DNA of 64,000 bases, taken from Iningainema tapete BLCC-T55. GTDB lineage: Bacteria > Cyanobacteriota > Cyanobacteriia > Cyanobacteriales > Nostocaceae. Shown here one piece after another: positions 43,978 to 52,056 of this stretch. Positions within the stretch are counted from its first letter, which is position 1, and each line of letters begins with the position of its first letter. Both the position numbers and the translations under genes were made by a program. The stretch spans positions 248,001 to 312,000 of the forward strand of contig NZ_JACXAE010000110.1 of the NCBI RefSeq assembly GCF_014698965.1, in the 5' to 3' direction. A model generated the notes under the pieces. It was given only the letters and a program-made list of their open reading frames with translations. It made no database searches and was not told the origin of the DNA.

Positions 43978-45270
43978 TCAACTGTTGGAGGGTTTGAGTA
44001 CAGTAATTGCGTAACGCTCAGGAGAAAGATACTCTTGTGCTAATTCTTGCAGTTCTTGGGTAGTAAATGATTGAATTTGTTTTGGGTAATTCACTGCTAA
44101 CTCAGCCGAGGCAATTGTGTTGTAGTAACCATAAAGCCCAGCAATTTGATTTGGTGTTTCTGTAGAAAAAGCATAATCATTAGATAGTAGCCTTTGGCAT
44201 CGTGCTAATTCCGACTCGCTTATTCCATATTCAAGTAAATCATTTAAAAGAAGGCGAATGAGAAACTCAACACGCTCTATTTGTTCTACATCTACCCAAG
44301 CTGTAATTGTAAATAAACTAGAGTCTCTTTGTAAAGAGAAATTACTACATATACCTTGAACTAGTTGTAATTCTTCTCGTAATTTGCGCACTAGACGAGA
44401 GGTTCGTCCTTCTGCTAATAATACTGATAGTAAATCTAAACCGTAGGATACCCGCAGTTTTTCCACGCCTGGTGTTGCCCACGCCATCAATAATCGTGCC
44501 TGCTCTAGTCGAGGTAAGCAAAGTTCTTTGCGCCTAATTCCAGCTATGATTGGTTCTGCCACTTCTTCCCTTTTGGGAAAATCACTACAACGAGGCGCGA
44601 AGTTAGCAAAAGTATCGTTGACTAATTCCAACGCTTGTGCTTCAGCGATGCCCCCGACTATCACTACTGTCATATTTTCTGGTTGATAATGAGTGCGATG
44701 AAAACAACGCATTGCTTGCGGTGAATGCTGCATCAATACTTGCTCAGTTCCCAGTACCGAACGTCCATAAGGATGATTTTGGTATATACTGGAAATTAGA
44801 GACTGAAATCCTATCCAATCTGGATCGTCATGTACTTGACGAATTTCCTCTAGTACAACATCCCGTTCACGGATAAATTCATCTTCTGGAATCGCTGCAT
44901 TTAAAAGTAATTCCGATAAGTAGGGTAGAGTATCACACAGGTAAATGTTCGCTGTGGTAAGAGTGTAATGGGCGTAATCATGACTTGTTGCCGCATTTGT
45001 TACCCCGCCCCGATTTTCGATTTCCCGATCAAATTCTCCTGGGGGTAACATGGCAGTACCCTTAAAAATCATATGTTCTAAAAAGTGCGCCATGCCCATC
45101 CATTGCTCTGGCTCATTATTTGCACCGGCACGTACCCAAATATCTGCTACAACCACAGGTGTGGTGGGGATTTCTTGATGAATAAATGTTAAACCATTGT
45201 TTAGTTTCAAGACTGAAGCTGGAAACACAATATTTTTTTCTTGTAACAACTTTTTAGGCTTTAACCACAA
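43978..45270 (-). CDS. M16-family zinc peptidase, catalytic subunit
   Basis: The 430-residue protein has the inverted zinc motif HFLEH (MAHFLEHMIFKGT, near residue 63) and the downstream glutamate region (DVVLEEIRQVHDD), plus NHPYGRSVLGTE. Together with the following inactive subunit it should form a heterodimeric processing or scavenging protease like the mitochondrial MPP pair. No ATG is available; TTG 45270 gives the N-terminus MWLKPKKLL, and a later GTG (MFPASVLKL) is also possible. Confidence 0.92.
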   Translation of the reverse strand: MWLKPKKLLQEKNIVFPASVLKLNNGLTFIHQEIPTTPVVVADIWVRAGANNEPEQWMGMAHFLEHMIFKGTAMLPPGEFDREIENRGGVTNAATSHDYAHYTLTTANIYLCDTLPYLSELLLNAAIPEDEFIRERDVVLEEIRQVHDDPDWIGFQSLISSIYQNHPYGRSVLGTEQVLMQHSPQAMRCFHRTHYQPENMTVVIVGGIAEAQALELVNDTFANFAPRCSDFPKREEVAEPIIAGIRRKELCLPRLEQARLLMAWATPGVEKLRVSYGLDLLSVLLAEGRTSRLVRKLREELQLVQGICSNFSLQRDSSLFTITAWVDVEQIERVEFLIRLLLNDLLEYGISESELARCQRLLSNDYAFSTETPNQIAGLYGYYNTIASAELAVNYPKQIQSFTTQELQELAQEYLSPERYAITVLKPSNS

Positions 45271-45491
45271 TTTAAACCTATTGATGAAGATTTTAACTCT
45301 AATTGAGAGCTAAATTAGCAGCAAGTTAGACTTATTTTTCTACATAAGATGAGGACTCCATTTATTGAATGAGCGTCTATGTTCTTAGTATATTTAATTC
45401 AACTAAAATACTGGTTTAGTATCAGTATTAAATTGTTGACTAGCAATTTTTAATTACTTATTATACATATAAATAATTCTAATAATTTGAA
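45271..45491. other. Gap between M16 peptidase start and the 6S terminator
   Basis: AT-rich, with no gene seen. It should contain the promoter of the peptidase pair. Confidence 0.35.
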
Positions 45492-45522
45492 AGCTCCCAA
45501 GTCTTAACCGACTCTGGGAGCT
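45492..45522 (-). terminator. Terminator hairpin downstream of 6S RNA
   Basis: AGCTCCCA / TGGGAGCT 8-bp arms flank a 15-base loop, followed on the minus strand by TTCAAATTATT. It lies about 11 bases beyond the 6S 3' end. Confidence 0.75.
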
Positions 45523-45532
45523 AATTTTTAAG

Positions 45533-45714
45533 TTCACCGCAACGCCGTTTTACCTAAGTTTATGACCTGGTTAAACCAGGTGGGTACCAATAATCTCGTT
45601 TAAAGTTTCCGGGTACATGCCCGGTCTACTGCCACGAGCGTTCTATGGTTCCCTTATCATTAAAGGCATAGATCAAAAAACTTGATGGCAGTCACCAACG
45701 TCGCAGTGCAACTA
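45533..45714 (-). ncRNA. ssrS: 6S RNA
   Basis: About 180 bases on the minus strand directly after purK, the position of ssaA/6S in other cyanobacteria. A TATAAT box at 45719-45724 puts the 5' end near 45714. The ends form a long helix (CACTGCGACG near 45707 with CGTTGCGGTG near 45535), with internal bulged stems (ACCTGGTTTAACCAGGT, GACCGGGCATGTACCCGG) on either side of a more open middle, as expected of the RNA that mimics open promoter DNA to bind the housekeeping polymerase. The identification rests on location, size, promoter, terminal helix and terminator. Confidence 0.82.
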
Positions 45715-45799
45715 CCCCATTATAGCCTTCAATTCGATTTTGTGTGTTCTAAATGGAAATTTTTTTGGCAAATCTACCAGACGCCCCACCGGGGCGTAT

Positions 45800-46927
45800 C
45801 TACGGGTGGGGATACCAGATGGATTCTATGGTTTGAGCGATCGCACTTGCCCAATCGTAGTCAAGATGAGATAGTAAAACGGTAACGTGTCCTAATTTAC
45901 GTCCTGGGCGTGACTCTTTACCATACCAGTGGATGTGAGAGCGAGGAATCTGCGCGATTAGGGAACGTTTTGTTGTGTAGTCGCTGTGGGCATTTTCGTA
46001 ACCTAATAGGTTCACCATTACAGCACTCTGACAAATCAAATCTGTTTCGCCCAAAGGTAAACCACAAACTGCACGGAGGTGCTGCTCAAATTGAGAAGTT
46101 TTACAGGCGTCTAGGGAGAAATGCCCAGAGTTATGAGTGCGAGGAGCTATTTCGTTGACTAAAAGGCGATCGCCAATTAAGAATAGTTCAATGCCAAAAA
46201 CTCCCACTGCTGCTAAACTACTCAGTATAGTGTGAGCTATCTGTTCTATTTCCTCAACCTGTTTTGGCTGCAAATTAGCTGGTGCAATCACCCGCCGACA
46301 CACCTGCTGCTCTTGTTGAGTTTCTACCACTGGGTATATGGTAACTTCTCCTGTGAGCGATCGCGCCGCAATTACTGCTATTTCCCGCTCAAAAGGTATA
46401 AATTCTTCCCATAAAAAATTATCTTGACCTAAGCCCTGTAATTTTTCCCTCAGACTATCGTCATCTTCAATTATAAACGTACCCTGTCCATCATAACCGT
46501 GACGACGAGCTTTCAAAACTAGGGGAAAACCTAGCTGACAGAGGGAGTGGGGGACAGAGGGAGTGGGGGCAAAAAATTTTGGTACTGGTAAACCCAATTC
46601 TTGTAAATAGCAACGTTGATGATATTTATCTAAAAGGGGAGATAATGCTTCTAAACTGGGACGAAAGCAAATCCCAAGACGAGCTAAGAGTGATAAAGCT
46701 TCTAGATTAACAAACTCATTCTCAAAGGTGATGACATCGCATTTTTTGGCTAACTCACTTGTAGCTCTTGCATCATCTACTGGGGCGAAAACGGTGTCAA
46801 CAGCAATGCTGACTGCAGGATCTTGAACACTTGGAGTTTGTACTACCAATTCTACTCCTAATTTCTTAGCAGCATCCCCCATCATCCATGCCAATTGTCC
46901 GCCACCAATTACACCAACACGCTTCAT
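45800..46927 (-). CDS. purK: N5-carboxyaminoimidazole ribonucleotide synthase
   Basis: The 375-residue ATP-grasp enzyme converts AIR, bicarbonate and ATP to N5-CAIR in purine synthesis. GVIGGGQLAWMM at the N-terminus, VLKARRHGYDGQGTF (ATP site), WEEFIPFEREIAV and NEIAPRTHNSGH near residue 270 are diagnostic. Its ATG overlaps the stop of the upstream pentapeptide gene in ATGA. A 7-bp GC hairpin (ACGCCCC/GGGGCGT) lies just past the stop, ahead of the 6S RNA gene. Confidence 0.96.
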   Translation of the reverse strand: MKRVGVIGGGQLAWMMGDAAKKLGVELVVQTPSVQDPAVSIAVDTVFAPVDDARATSELAKKCDVITFENEFVNLEALSLLARLGICFRPSLEALSPLLDKYHQRCYLQELGLPVPKFFAPTPSVPHSLCQLGFPLVLKARRHGYDGQGTFIIEDDDSLREKLQGLGQDNFLWEEFIPFEREIAVIAARSLTGEVTIYPVVETQQEQQVCRRVIAPANLQPKQVEEIEQIAHTILSSLAAVGVFGIELFLIGDRLLVNEIAPRTHNSGHFSLDACKTSQFEQHLRAVCGLPLGETDLICQSAVMVNLLGYENAHSDYTTKRSLIAQIPRSHIHWYGKESRPGRKLGHVTVLLSHLDYDWASAIAQTIESIWYPHP

Positions 46928-47412
46928 TTGCACCCTAGAGAATCACGAGTTTCCACGCCTGTTTGAGAATTCATGCCACTTGCTTTAAGACACAGTTCCT
47001 TAATTTGCGCCCCATCCAAAATTGCATCAGTAAAATCTGCTCCAGCAATATTTACATCTGTAAATATGCTCCTAAGTAAAAGAGCTTCTGTGAAAATGGC
47101 ATCGCTTAAATCAGCCCCTGTTAAGTTTACCTGATCTAGCAGTGCATTGGTTAAATCCGCACTGTGTAAATTTGCCTTCGTCATTACAGAAGCACTCATA
47201 ACTGCTCCCCGCAAGTCAGCCCCAGCAAAGTTTGCCAATTCCATATTAGCGTTAGAAAATTCAGACGCTTGCAAAGTTTGACCAGAGAAGTCGCGTCTTG
47301 TCAACTCCGCGTTACTAAATGATAGCGGATGAGTCCAATCTGCTAGTGCTGGTGTAGCCCAACAAAATATACTAATCGCTACAAGAATCGCTGTTAGTTG
47401 CCGCCAGAACAT
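46924..47412 (-). CDS. Exported pentapeptide-repeat protein
   Basis: The 162-residue protein has a signal peptide (LTAILVAISIFCWATPALA), then about fifteen A(D/N)Lxx-type pentapeptides (FSNANMELANFAGADLRGAV) and a C-terminal tail with two cysteines (KELCLK..., DSLGCK). It resembles thylakoid-lumen pentapeptide proteins of plants and cyanobacteria. Translationally coupled to purK by a 4-base overlap; a functional link is not obvious. Confidence 0.88.
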   Translation of the reverse strand: MFWRQLTAILVAISIFCWATPALADWTHPLSFSNAELTRRDFSGQTLQASEFSNANMELANFAGADLRGAVMSASVMTKANLHSADLTNALLDQVNLTGADLSDAIFTEALLLRSIFTDVNIAGADFTDAILDGAQIKELCLKASGMNSQTGVETRDSLGCK

Positions 47413-47754
47413 ATGGGGTAGCCAATTGTATGTAAAGGTCGCTACACGTTAGTTTACCAGAAAAAAGGCAGAGGGCAGCTATTTAGGCGTTTTGGATAAG
47501 TTAGAAACCCAACTTCGTAAAAGTTGTCGGGTTTCTGGATTCACTTTATTATTGAGAAATATTACGTTACCACGCTCCAGGTAAAGTTTATTTTCTTTTA
47601 AAGCAAGTTGGCGTTATATCCTGTTAGCCTTGGATTAAGTAAAGCATTATTTGATAACTATTACAGATGTTTAATGTGCTTAACAAAGCTTAAAAATAAT
47701 TCAATTATCTAGATTTATATAGCAATAGCCAAATCTATCAGCGATCGCCTATTT
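47413..47754. other. Intergenic region with a palindrome
   Basis: No gene seen. It holds the AGAAACCC/GGGTTTCT element at 47503-47536 and AT-rich DNA up to a HIP1 site at 47742. Confidence 0.4.
47503..47536. repeat. AGAAACCC-type palindrome
   Basis: AGAAACCC-AACTT ... AAGTT-GTC-GGGTTTCT. The outer arms equal those of the repeat inside cobE/cbiG. Confidence 0.7.
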
Positions 47755-48123
47755 ATGACTATTTTTCCGAACAACATGCAGATACCAATTGTCATCTCCC
47801 CTATGAAACATTACTCAGATGAATGGATTGAAGAATGGTGCCAAGAAAATGGCTGGACAGATTTATTTATTGAGCGGTGTAACAACTTCTGGGCTTTTCC
47901 ACCAGGAGCAGTAATGCCAGAACCAATTCCCACACACGTTTTGAGATTGATTAAACAGCAAAAGGGACAAACAAAAGAGGAAATATTTTGGTCAATATCA
48001 GCAGCGATCGGTACTATCGTCGCTATCATATCTACCTACGTGCTGAAATGTCCCATGCCCCTAGTTTTAGCTTTCGCTTTTGATGCAGTTACAGCAGCGC
48101 AACTTGAGGTAGAAGAAGCGTGA
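47755..48123 (+). CDS. Hypothetical protein with C-terminal membrane helices
   Basis: The 122-residue protein has a soluble, Trp-rich N-terminal half (HYSDEWIEEWCQENGWTDLF, RCNNFWAFPPGAVMPEPIP) followed by one or two hydrophobic helices (SAAIGTIVAIISTYVLKCPM, PLVLAFAFDAVTAAQL). I do not recognise a named family, though the layout looks conserved-cyanobacterial. Convergent with the hydrolase gene. Confidence 0.68.
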   Translation: MTIFPNNMQIPIVISPMKHYSDEWIEEWCQENGWTDLFIERCNNFWAFPPGAVMPEPIPTHVLRLIKQQKGQTKEEIFWSISAAIGTIVAIISTYVLKCPMPLVLAFAFDAVTAAQLEVEEA

Positions 48124-48141
48124 AGCAAAACCATCGTAATT

Positions 48142-48170
48142 GTAGAGACTTTCCGGGGGAACGTCTCTAC
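48142..48170. terminator. GTAGAGAC hairpin between convergent genes
   Basis: GTAGAGAC / GTCTCTAC arms with a 13-base loop, a dispersed cyanobacterial element that here separates two convergent genes. Confidence 0.6.
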
Positions 48171-48185
48171 AGGAGACAGGTTGGT

Positions 48186-49967
48186 TTACCTTGTACCTTG
48201 GGCGGATTGTTGATAGGTGCCATCATATATTGGTGCTAACATTTCTGCTGAAAATGACTGTACCAGGCTCAGGTTTAATGGTGATTTACTGATAAACTGG
48301 GCGTAGGATGCGCTAAGATAGGGGCGGTATTCCTGTCGATTCAACAGATGAGTTTGGAAGAAAGCTAAGCTGAGGGCATTGACATATGGACGAGCGATCG
48401 CCGGATCTGGTCCAATTAAACTAGGTGGAACAGGTAATACGTTCTCACCAGTATCTAGTTTATCTAAAGTAGAGAAATGGGTTCCATTCTCCATGAGAAC
48501 AAGGTACTTATTACGAGTAGAAAGCCAGGTAAAAGGGCGAATCTGTTCTGGTACTGCAGGGGTAACAATGTCTTGACTACCACCAACCAACATCACTGGA
48601 ACTTGTATTTGGCTGATTCCCTTTTGTCCTAAAATAGTACTATTCAAAGGATTAATTGCCATCACAGCTTTGATTCTTGGGTCTTGAATGGGATAACTAC
48701 CAGGGGGTAACTCACCAGCGCGACACTGCAAGAAAACTGATAGATTCAAAGAGCGGTTAGGATAACAATCTTTGCGCACTTGCTGAAAATCTATACTTGC
48801 TCCTGCTAAAGCAAGAGCTGTATAACCTCCTAAAGAATGACCGAGCGCTCCTACTTGTTGCAGATTTAGTTGCCCTTTAATGGTAGGATCTTCTGAGGAA
48901 AGACGCTGAAGTTCATCTAGTACAAACTTCACATCTAGAGGACGGTTGATTAGTTCGTTTGCTTCTGGAGGACCTGCTAATCCTGAAAAGTATTGCTGAA
49001 ATCGCTTAGCATCACTTCCTGGATGTTCAAGGACTGCAGCGGCAAAGCCATAGGATGTAAGATGTTGAGCTACATAGGCAAAAGTTTCGCGGTTTTCTGC
49101 TACGCCGTGGGAAATGACAATGAGAGGAAAACCAGAAGAAGGAGTTTGTGTTTGAGGTAAATACAAATCTACAGCGAAACGGCGCTCTCTTGCCCTATCA
49201 TCCATCTCAATATTTTTCTTCTGCCAGCGAAAAGAACCTGCTCGTCGCAAATCTGGCTGTTGGGAGAAATCAATTTTTGGACTGTTTGCTGCTTCTGCTT
49301 CTGCTGTTTGCTTGACTATGAAGACAACGGCATCTCTTCGCTTAAGCAAATCTGCCAAGTTACCAATAATTTCTTGAGTGCCACCCAAGTTTAGCCGAAT
49401 ACTGCGACTGGGATAGCGACGGATAACGTTGACAAGAGTTAAACCTTCAGGAGTTGCTGCCGATAAAATCAACGCTCCGCGCAATGCATAGAAACCATTT
49501 TGACTTTTCTCAGTTTTGAGTAATTCTCCCATACGTTGGAGCAAATTTTCACCAATACGTGAGTAGGTGAATTGAGACACCAGAGTAGGGGTAACCTCAA
49601 ATCGCTTCCCAAGCAGCTCTCGTAGTTGAGCTAATTGCTCTGGTTTAATCCGTTTAGCATAAAAACCGAACTCACTGGTAATCTTACCTTCTTTAGCAAA
49701 TATTTCTAAAGAACGTGTAGAGAGGGTAAATTCACCAAATGGAGGGTAGTAAAAGGCAATCTGCTCTGCGCCCAATCCTGGAGTTGTGATGACTAGATTA
49801 GAAAGGACTCCGAAGGTGAAAGCACCTAACACTGTTTGTAGTTTATGCTGTTTTCGAGTGCGCGAGCCTTTGAGTAAATTGCTCGTTGAGCGATCGCACG
49901 GCTGATGCTGTGTCACTCCTGGCAACACTTTTGAGTCAAAACCCGTCTGGTTTTTATGTCTAGCCAT
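48186..49967 (-). CDS. Alpha/beta hydrolase with N-terminal DUF1400 domain
   Basis: The 593-residue exported protein has a signal-like helix near residue 40-60 (TFGVLSNLVITTPGLG), then the DUF1400 domain (AEQIAFYYPPFGEFTLSTRS, RLNLGGTQEIIGNLADLL). A hydrolase domain follows with oxyanion region VISHGVAENRE, nucleophile elbow GHSLGGYTALALAG and a late catalytic His in NGTHFSTLDK. It is probably an extracellular lipase/esterase related to platelet-activating-factor acetylhydrolase. ATG 49985 would add six residues. Confidence 0.9.
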   Translation of the reverse strand: MARHKNQTGFDSKVLPGVTQHQPCDRSTSNLLKGSRTRKQHKLQTVLGAFTFGVLSNLVITTPGLGAEQIAFYYPPFGEFTLSTRSLEIFAKEGKITSEFGFYAKRIKPEQLAQLRELLGKRFEVTPTLVSQFTYSRIGENLLQRMGELLKTEKSQNGFYALRGALILSAATPEGLTLVNVIRRYPSRSIRLNLGGTQEIIGNLADLLKRRDAVVFIVKQTAEAEAANSPKIDFSQQPDLRRAGSFRWQKKNIEMDDRARERRFAVDLYLPQTQTPSSGFPLIVISHGVAENRETFAYVAQHLTSYGFAAAVLEHPGSDAKRFQQYFSGLAGPPEANELINRPLDVKFVLDELQRLSSEDPTIKGQLNLQQVGALGHSLGGYTALALAGASIDFQQVRKDCYPNRSLNLSVFLQCRAGELPPGSYPIQDPRIKAVMAINPLNSTILGQKGISQIQVPVMLVGGSQDIVTPAVPEQIRPFTWLSTRNKYLVLMENGTHFSTLDKLDTGENVLPVPPSLIGPDPAIARPYVNALSLAFFQTHLLNRQEYRPYLSASYAQFISKSPLNLSLVQSFSAEMLAPIYDGTYQQSAQGTR

Positions 49968-49985
49968 TGGTAATATTCTACTCAC

Positions 49986-50341
49986 CCACTATTGTAGAGA
50001 TTACCGCAATCTTGGACTTTGTGGGTGATTCAAAGACTAGGGTTGTTTCATTCTACCATGCACTCAAGTGACCCGGCTTATAGCTGAAGTCGGTTAAAAC
50101 CGACGCTTATTGCTGGGTTTCAGTCCGTTTTAATCGACTTATGCTACGGTACTGGATTTGCATAAGTCACCGAGCGCAGTTATATTTGTTCATAGGCGAC
50201 TCTAATAGCTTGGCGAATTGTGCCGACAATGATGACACAATTTGCTCATTGGGGAATTCTGCAAAACTGATAGTTTTAAAAAGATTTCGGCAGATGATTG
50301 CTTAATATTGAGCTATCCATAGCAGAGTGCAGGTTCAAGTA
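49986..50341. other. Intergenic region with a palindrome
   Basis: GTCGGTT-AA-AACCGAC at 50089-50104 lies in a wider imperfect inverted repeat. No gene seen. Confidence 0.4.
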
Positions 50342-50711
50342 TCAGTATTCCTGGGAATCATTGGCTTCTGTTGGACTATGCTGTTGGTTATCAGTTTCCA
50401 GATCCAATGTAAATGAAATAGCTTGCTTGATTTTGAGCATAACTTCATCTGGCAGTTTGCCTAGTTTACGGCAGGACTACTGTTGGTACAGAACCCAACC
50501 CTTGTACATTTGCTACAGAATCCCGCTCTAGGAACTGAAGTTTGGGTACTGCAACTTCATATGGACTCCCTCTGTTCTGAGTTGTTAGTGGAACATAAAC
50601 AACCAACGCTCGCGGTGGATTTGAATCATAACGAGACACGATGACAACGGGTCGCATCTTCGCCGCCAATCCCAAATCAACAAGCCAGACTTCACCTGGT
50701 TTCGGGTTCAT
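50342..50711 (-). pseudogene. MazF/PemK-type toxin, frameshifted near its end
   Basis: From ATG 50711 the frame gives MNPKPGEVWLVDLGLAAKMR, PVVIVSRYD and VYVPLTTQNRGSPYEVAV, then VQGLGSVPTVVLP and stops at 50466. One frame over, the normal C-terminus continues: RKLGKLPDEVMLKIKQAISF and TLDLE, to a stop at 50342. A 1-base change near 50478 splits the gene. The 81-residue product lacks the last helix of the MazF fold. Confidence 0.8.
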
Positions 50712-50890
50712 CTAGTAAATCTAAGACCTCCTGCTCAACAACTCGTGAACGTACAATATCCAGCACATCCCGATCTGCCATTTCAATGATCTCTGCTACA
50801 TATTGCCGTACTTGCAAAGGCTTCATCAGGTCGCCATTCACGCAATTTTGTGTCTAACGTCTTGCTCAAAGCATCCATTGATACTTCCAT
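50692..50890 (-). pseudogene. Antitoxin of the MazF-like pair, frameshifted
   Basis: ATG 50890 encodes MEVSMDALSKTLDTKLREWR and PDE, then shifts. The next frame continues LQVRQYVAEIIEMADRDVLD, IVRSRVVEQEVLDLLDEPE and ends at 50692, overlapping the toxin start by 20 bases. The order and overlap are those of a normal antitoxin-toxin operon. Confidence 0.75.
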
Positions 50891-51020
50891 TGTCAGCAGT
50901 GAAGTTTTTCGAGTTCAATACAATCATAGAATATTTTCTTTAATGGTCGCTGCACACAGTAGTGGTTTAAGGTTTGGTTAAAACCACTCCTGTGTTTGAT
51001 AAACAGCAGCGTCAAATAAT

Positions 51021-51518
51021 TTAGCTTTGTGTTGGATAACTATCTTTTACTGGTTGATTGGTTGTGCTTGACTGATTAACTGGACTTGTTAACCAATAAC
51101 CTGCGATCGCAATTAGGATAGTGATTACACTAAGCGCAACATTTGGATAAATTGTAATTCCACCCAATTGAGGTTCAGGAAAATCGCCGAGAACCGGATC
51201 TCCAATAAACCCATAGGAAGTTCCAGGCCAAAATCCAGCAGCTATTAATCCAATATAAAATGCAGAACCGAGAAATGCAGCAAGACCCATTGAAAAGCGA
51301 TCGCTCACCGGACGAGCCTTCAAAATAGCTAACGCACTGCCTCCCAAGGAGATAGCAGCAAAAAACGACATCGCACAGTGTAGCTTGGCATGAGGTAGCC
51401 ACGCCGGATTGTTCATATGCCCATCGCCTAAAATTACAGCATCAACAGCGATAGGAACGATCAGAGTTGAGAGCGCAGCCGTAGCGAGTAACCATTTGGC
51501 AAGTTGTTCTCGTTGCAT
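51021..51518 (-). CDS. Four-helix membrane protein, unknown
   Basis: The 165-residue protein has four hydrophobic segments (WLLATAALSTLIVPIAVDAV, AMSFFAAISLGGSALAIL, GLAAFLGSAFYIGLIAAGF, VALSVITILIAIAGYWL) and histidines in NPAWLPHAKLHCAMS and DGHMNNPAW. It may belong to the DUF6640-type membrane proteins, but I am unsure. It stands alone. Confidence 0.65.
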   Translation of the reverse strand: MQREQLAKWLLATAALSTLIVPIAVDAVILGDGHMNNPAWLPHAKLHCAMSFFAAISLGGSALAILKARPVSDRFSMGLAAFLGSAFYIGLIAAGFWPGTSYGFIGDPVLGDFPEPQLGGITIYPNVALSVITILIAIAGYWLTSPVNQSSTTNQPVKDSYPTQS

Positions 51519-51597
51519 GTCGATTTCTCAATTATGAAAAACGGTTCGGTCTGTAATTAATATAGTATGGAAGTTAACATGAGAAAATTTACCTTGC

Positions 51598-52056
51598 TTA
51601 TTCTAGCTCTATTTGAGCAAAATGTTCTAGCAGCAGGCGGTGGATGAAGATGTAACCGCCACCAACCTTTTGCAAAAAAATACGTTCAGTGGCGTAGTCT
51701 AAGAAGCGGGCATAGTTCCAAGGGATATAATTGTTGCGGTAAAGTATGAGTCGCAAGATCAAGTGTTGGATGCAGGCTTGCCCCCCCAAATTAAATGGAA
51801 TAGCGAGTATCAATAATAGCACTTGAACTACCCCACTACTTTGCCCATTACTCAGCTTTGCAAGCAGCCCAAAAATTAGACTAGCAATCAATACAAATAT
51901 CCCAAAATATATGGCTGATTTATGAATGCCTTGATTTGGGTATGCTTTTGTTTCAATTTCTGAACCAGTCAGTCCGAAAATCAGCCAAGCAATTACCCCT
52001 GCAATTACCCCTGCAATTAGTGCAACCGTTGGACTCGCATTTGCTCCCACAGTCAA
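51598..52056 (-). pseudogene. C-terminal membrane part of the split CHAT-NACHT gene
   Basis: The 152-residue frame has three hydrophobic helices and the tail GGQACIQHLILRLILYRNNY, IPWNYARFLDYATERIFLQK and VGGGYIFIHRLLLEHFA, which normally closes membrane-bound cyanobacterial NACHT proteins. In the same frame the sequence upstream (LYSALSIGLLIALTVGAN) continues back past the stop of the larger gene, so the two are one gene split by a frameshift near 52100. TTG 52056 could allow separate translation. Confidence 0.7.

Noticed and set aside
50298-50531. Plus-strand open frame of 77 codons
   Set aside because: It is antisense to the displaced C-terminus of the MazF-like toxin.
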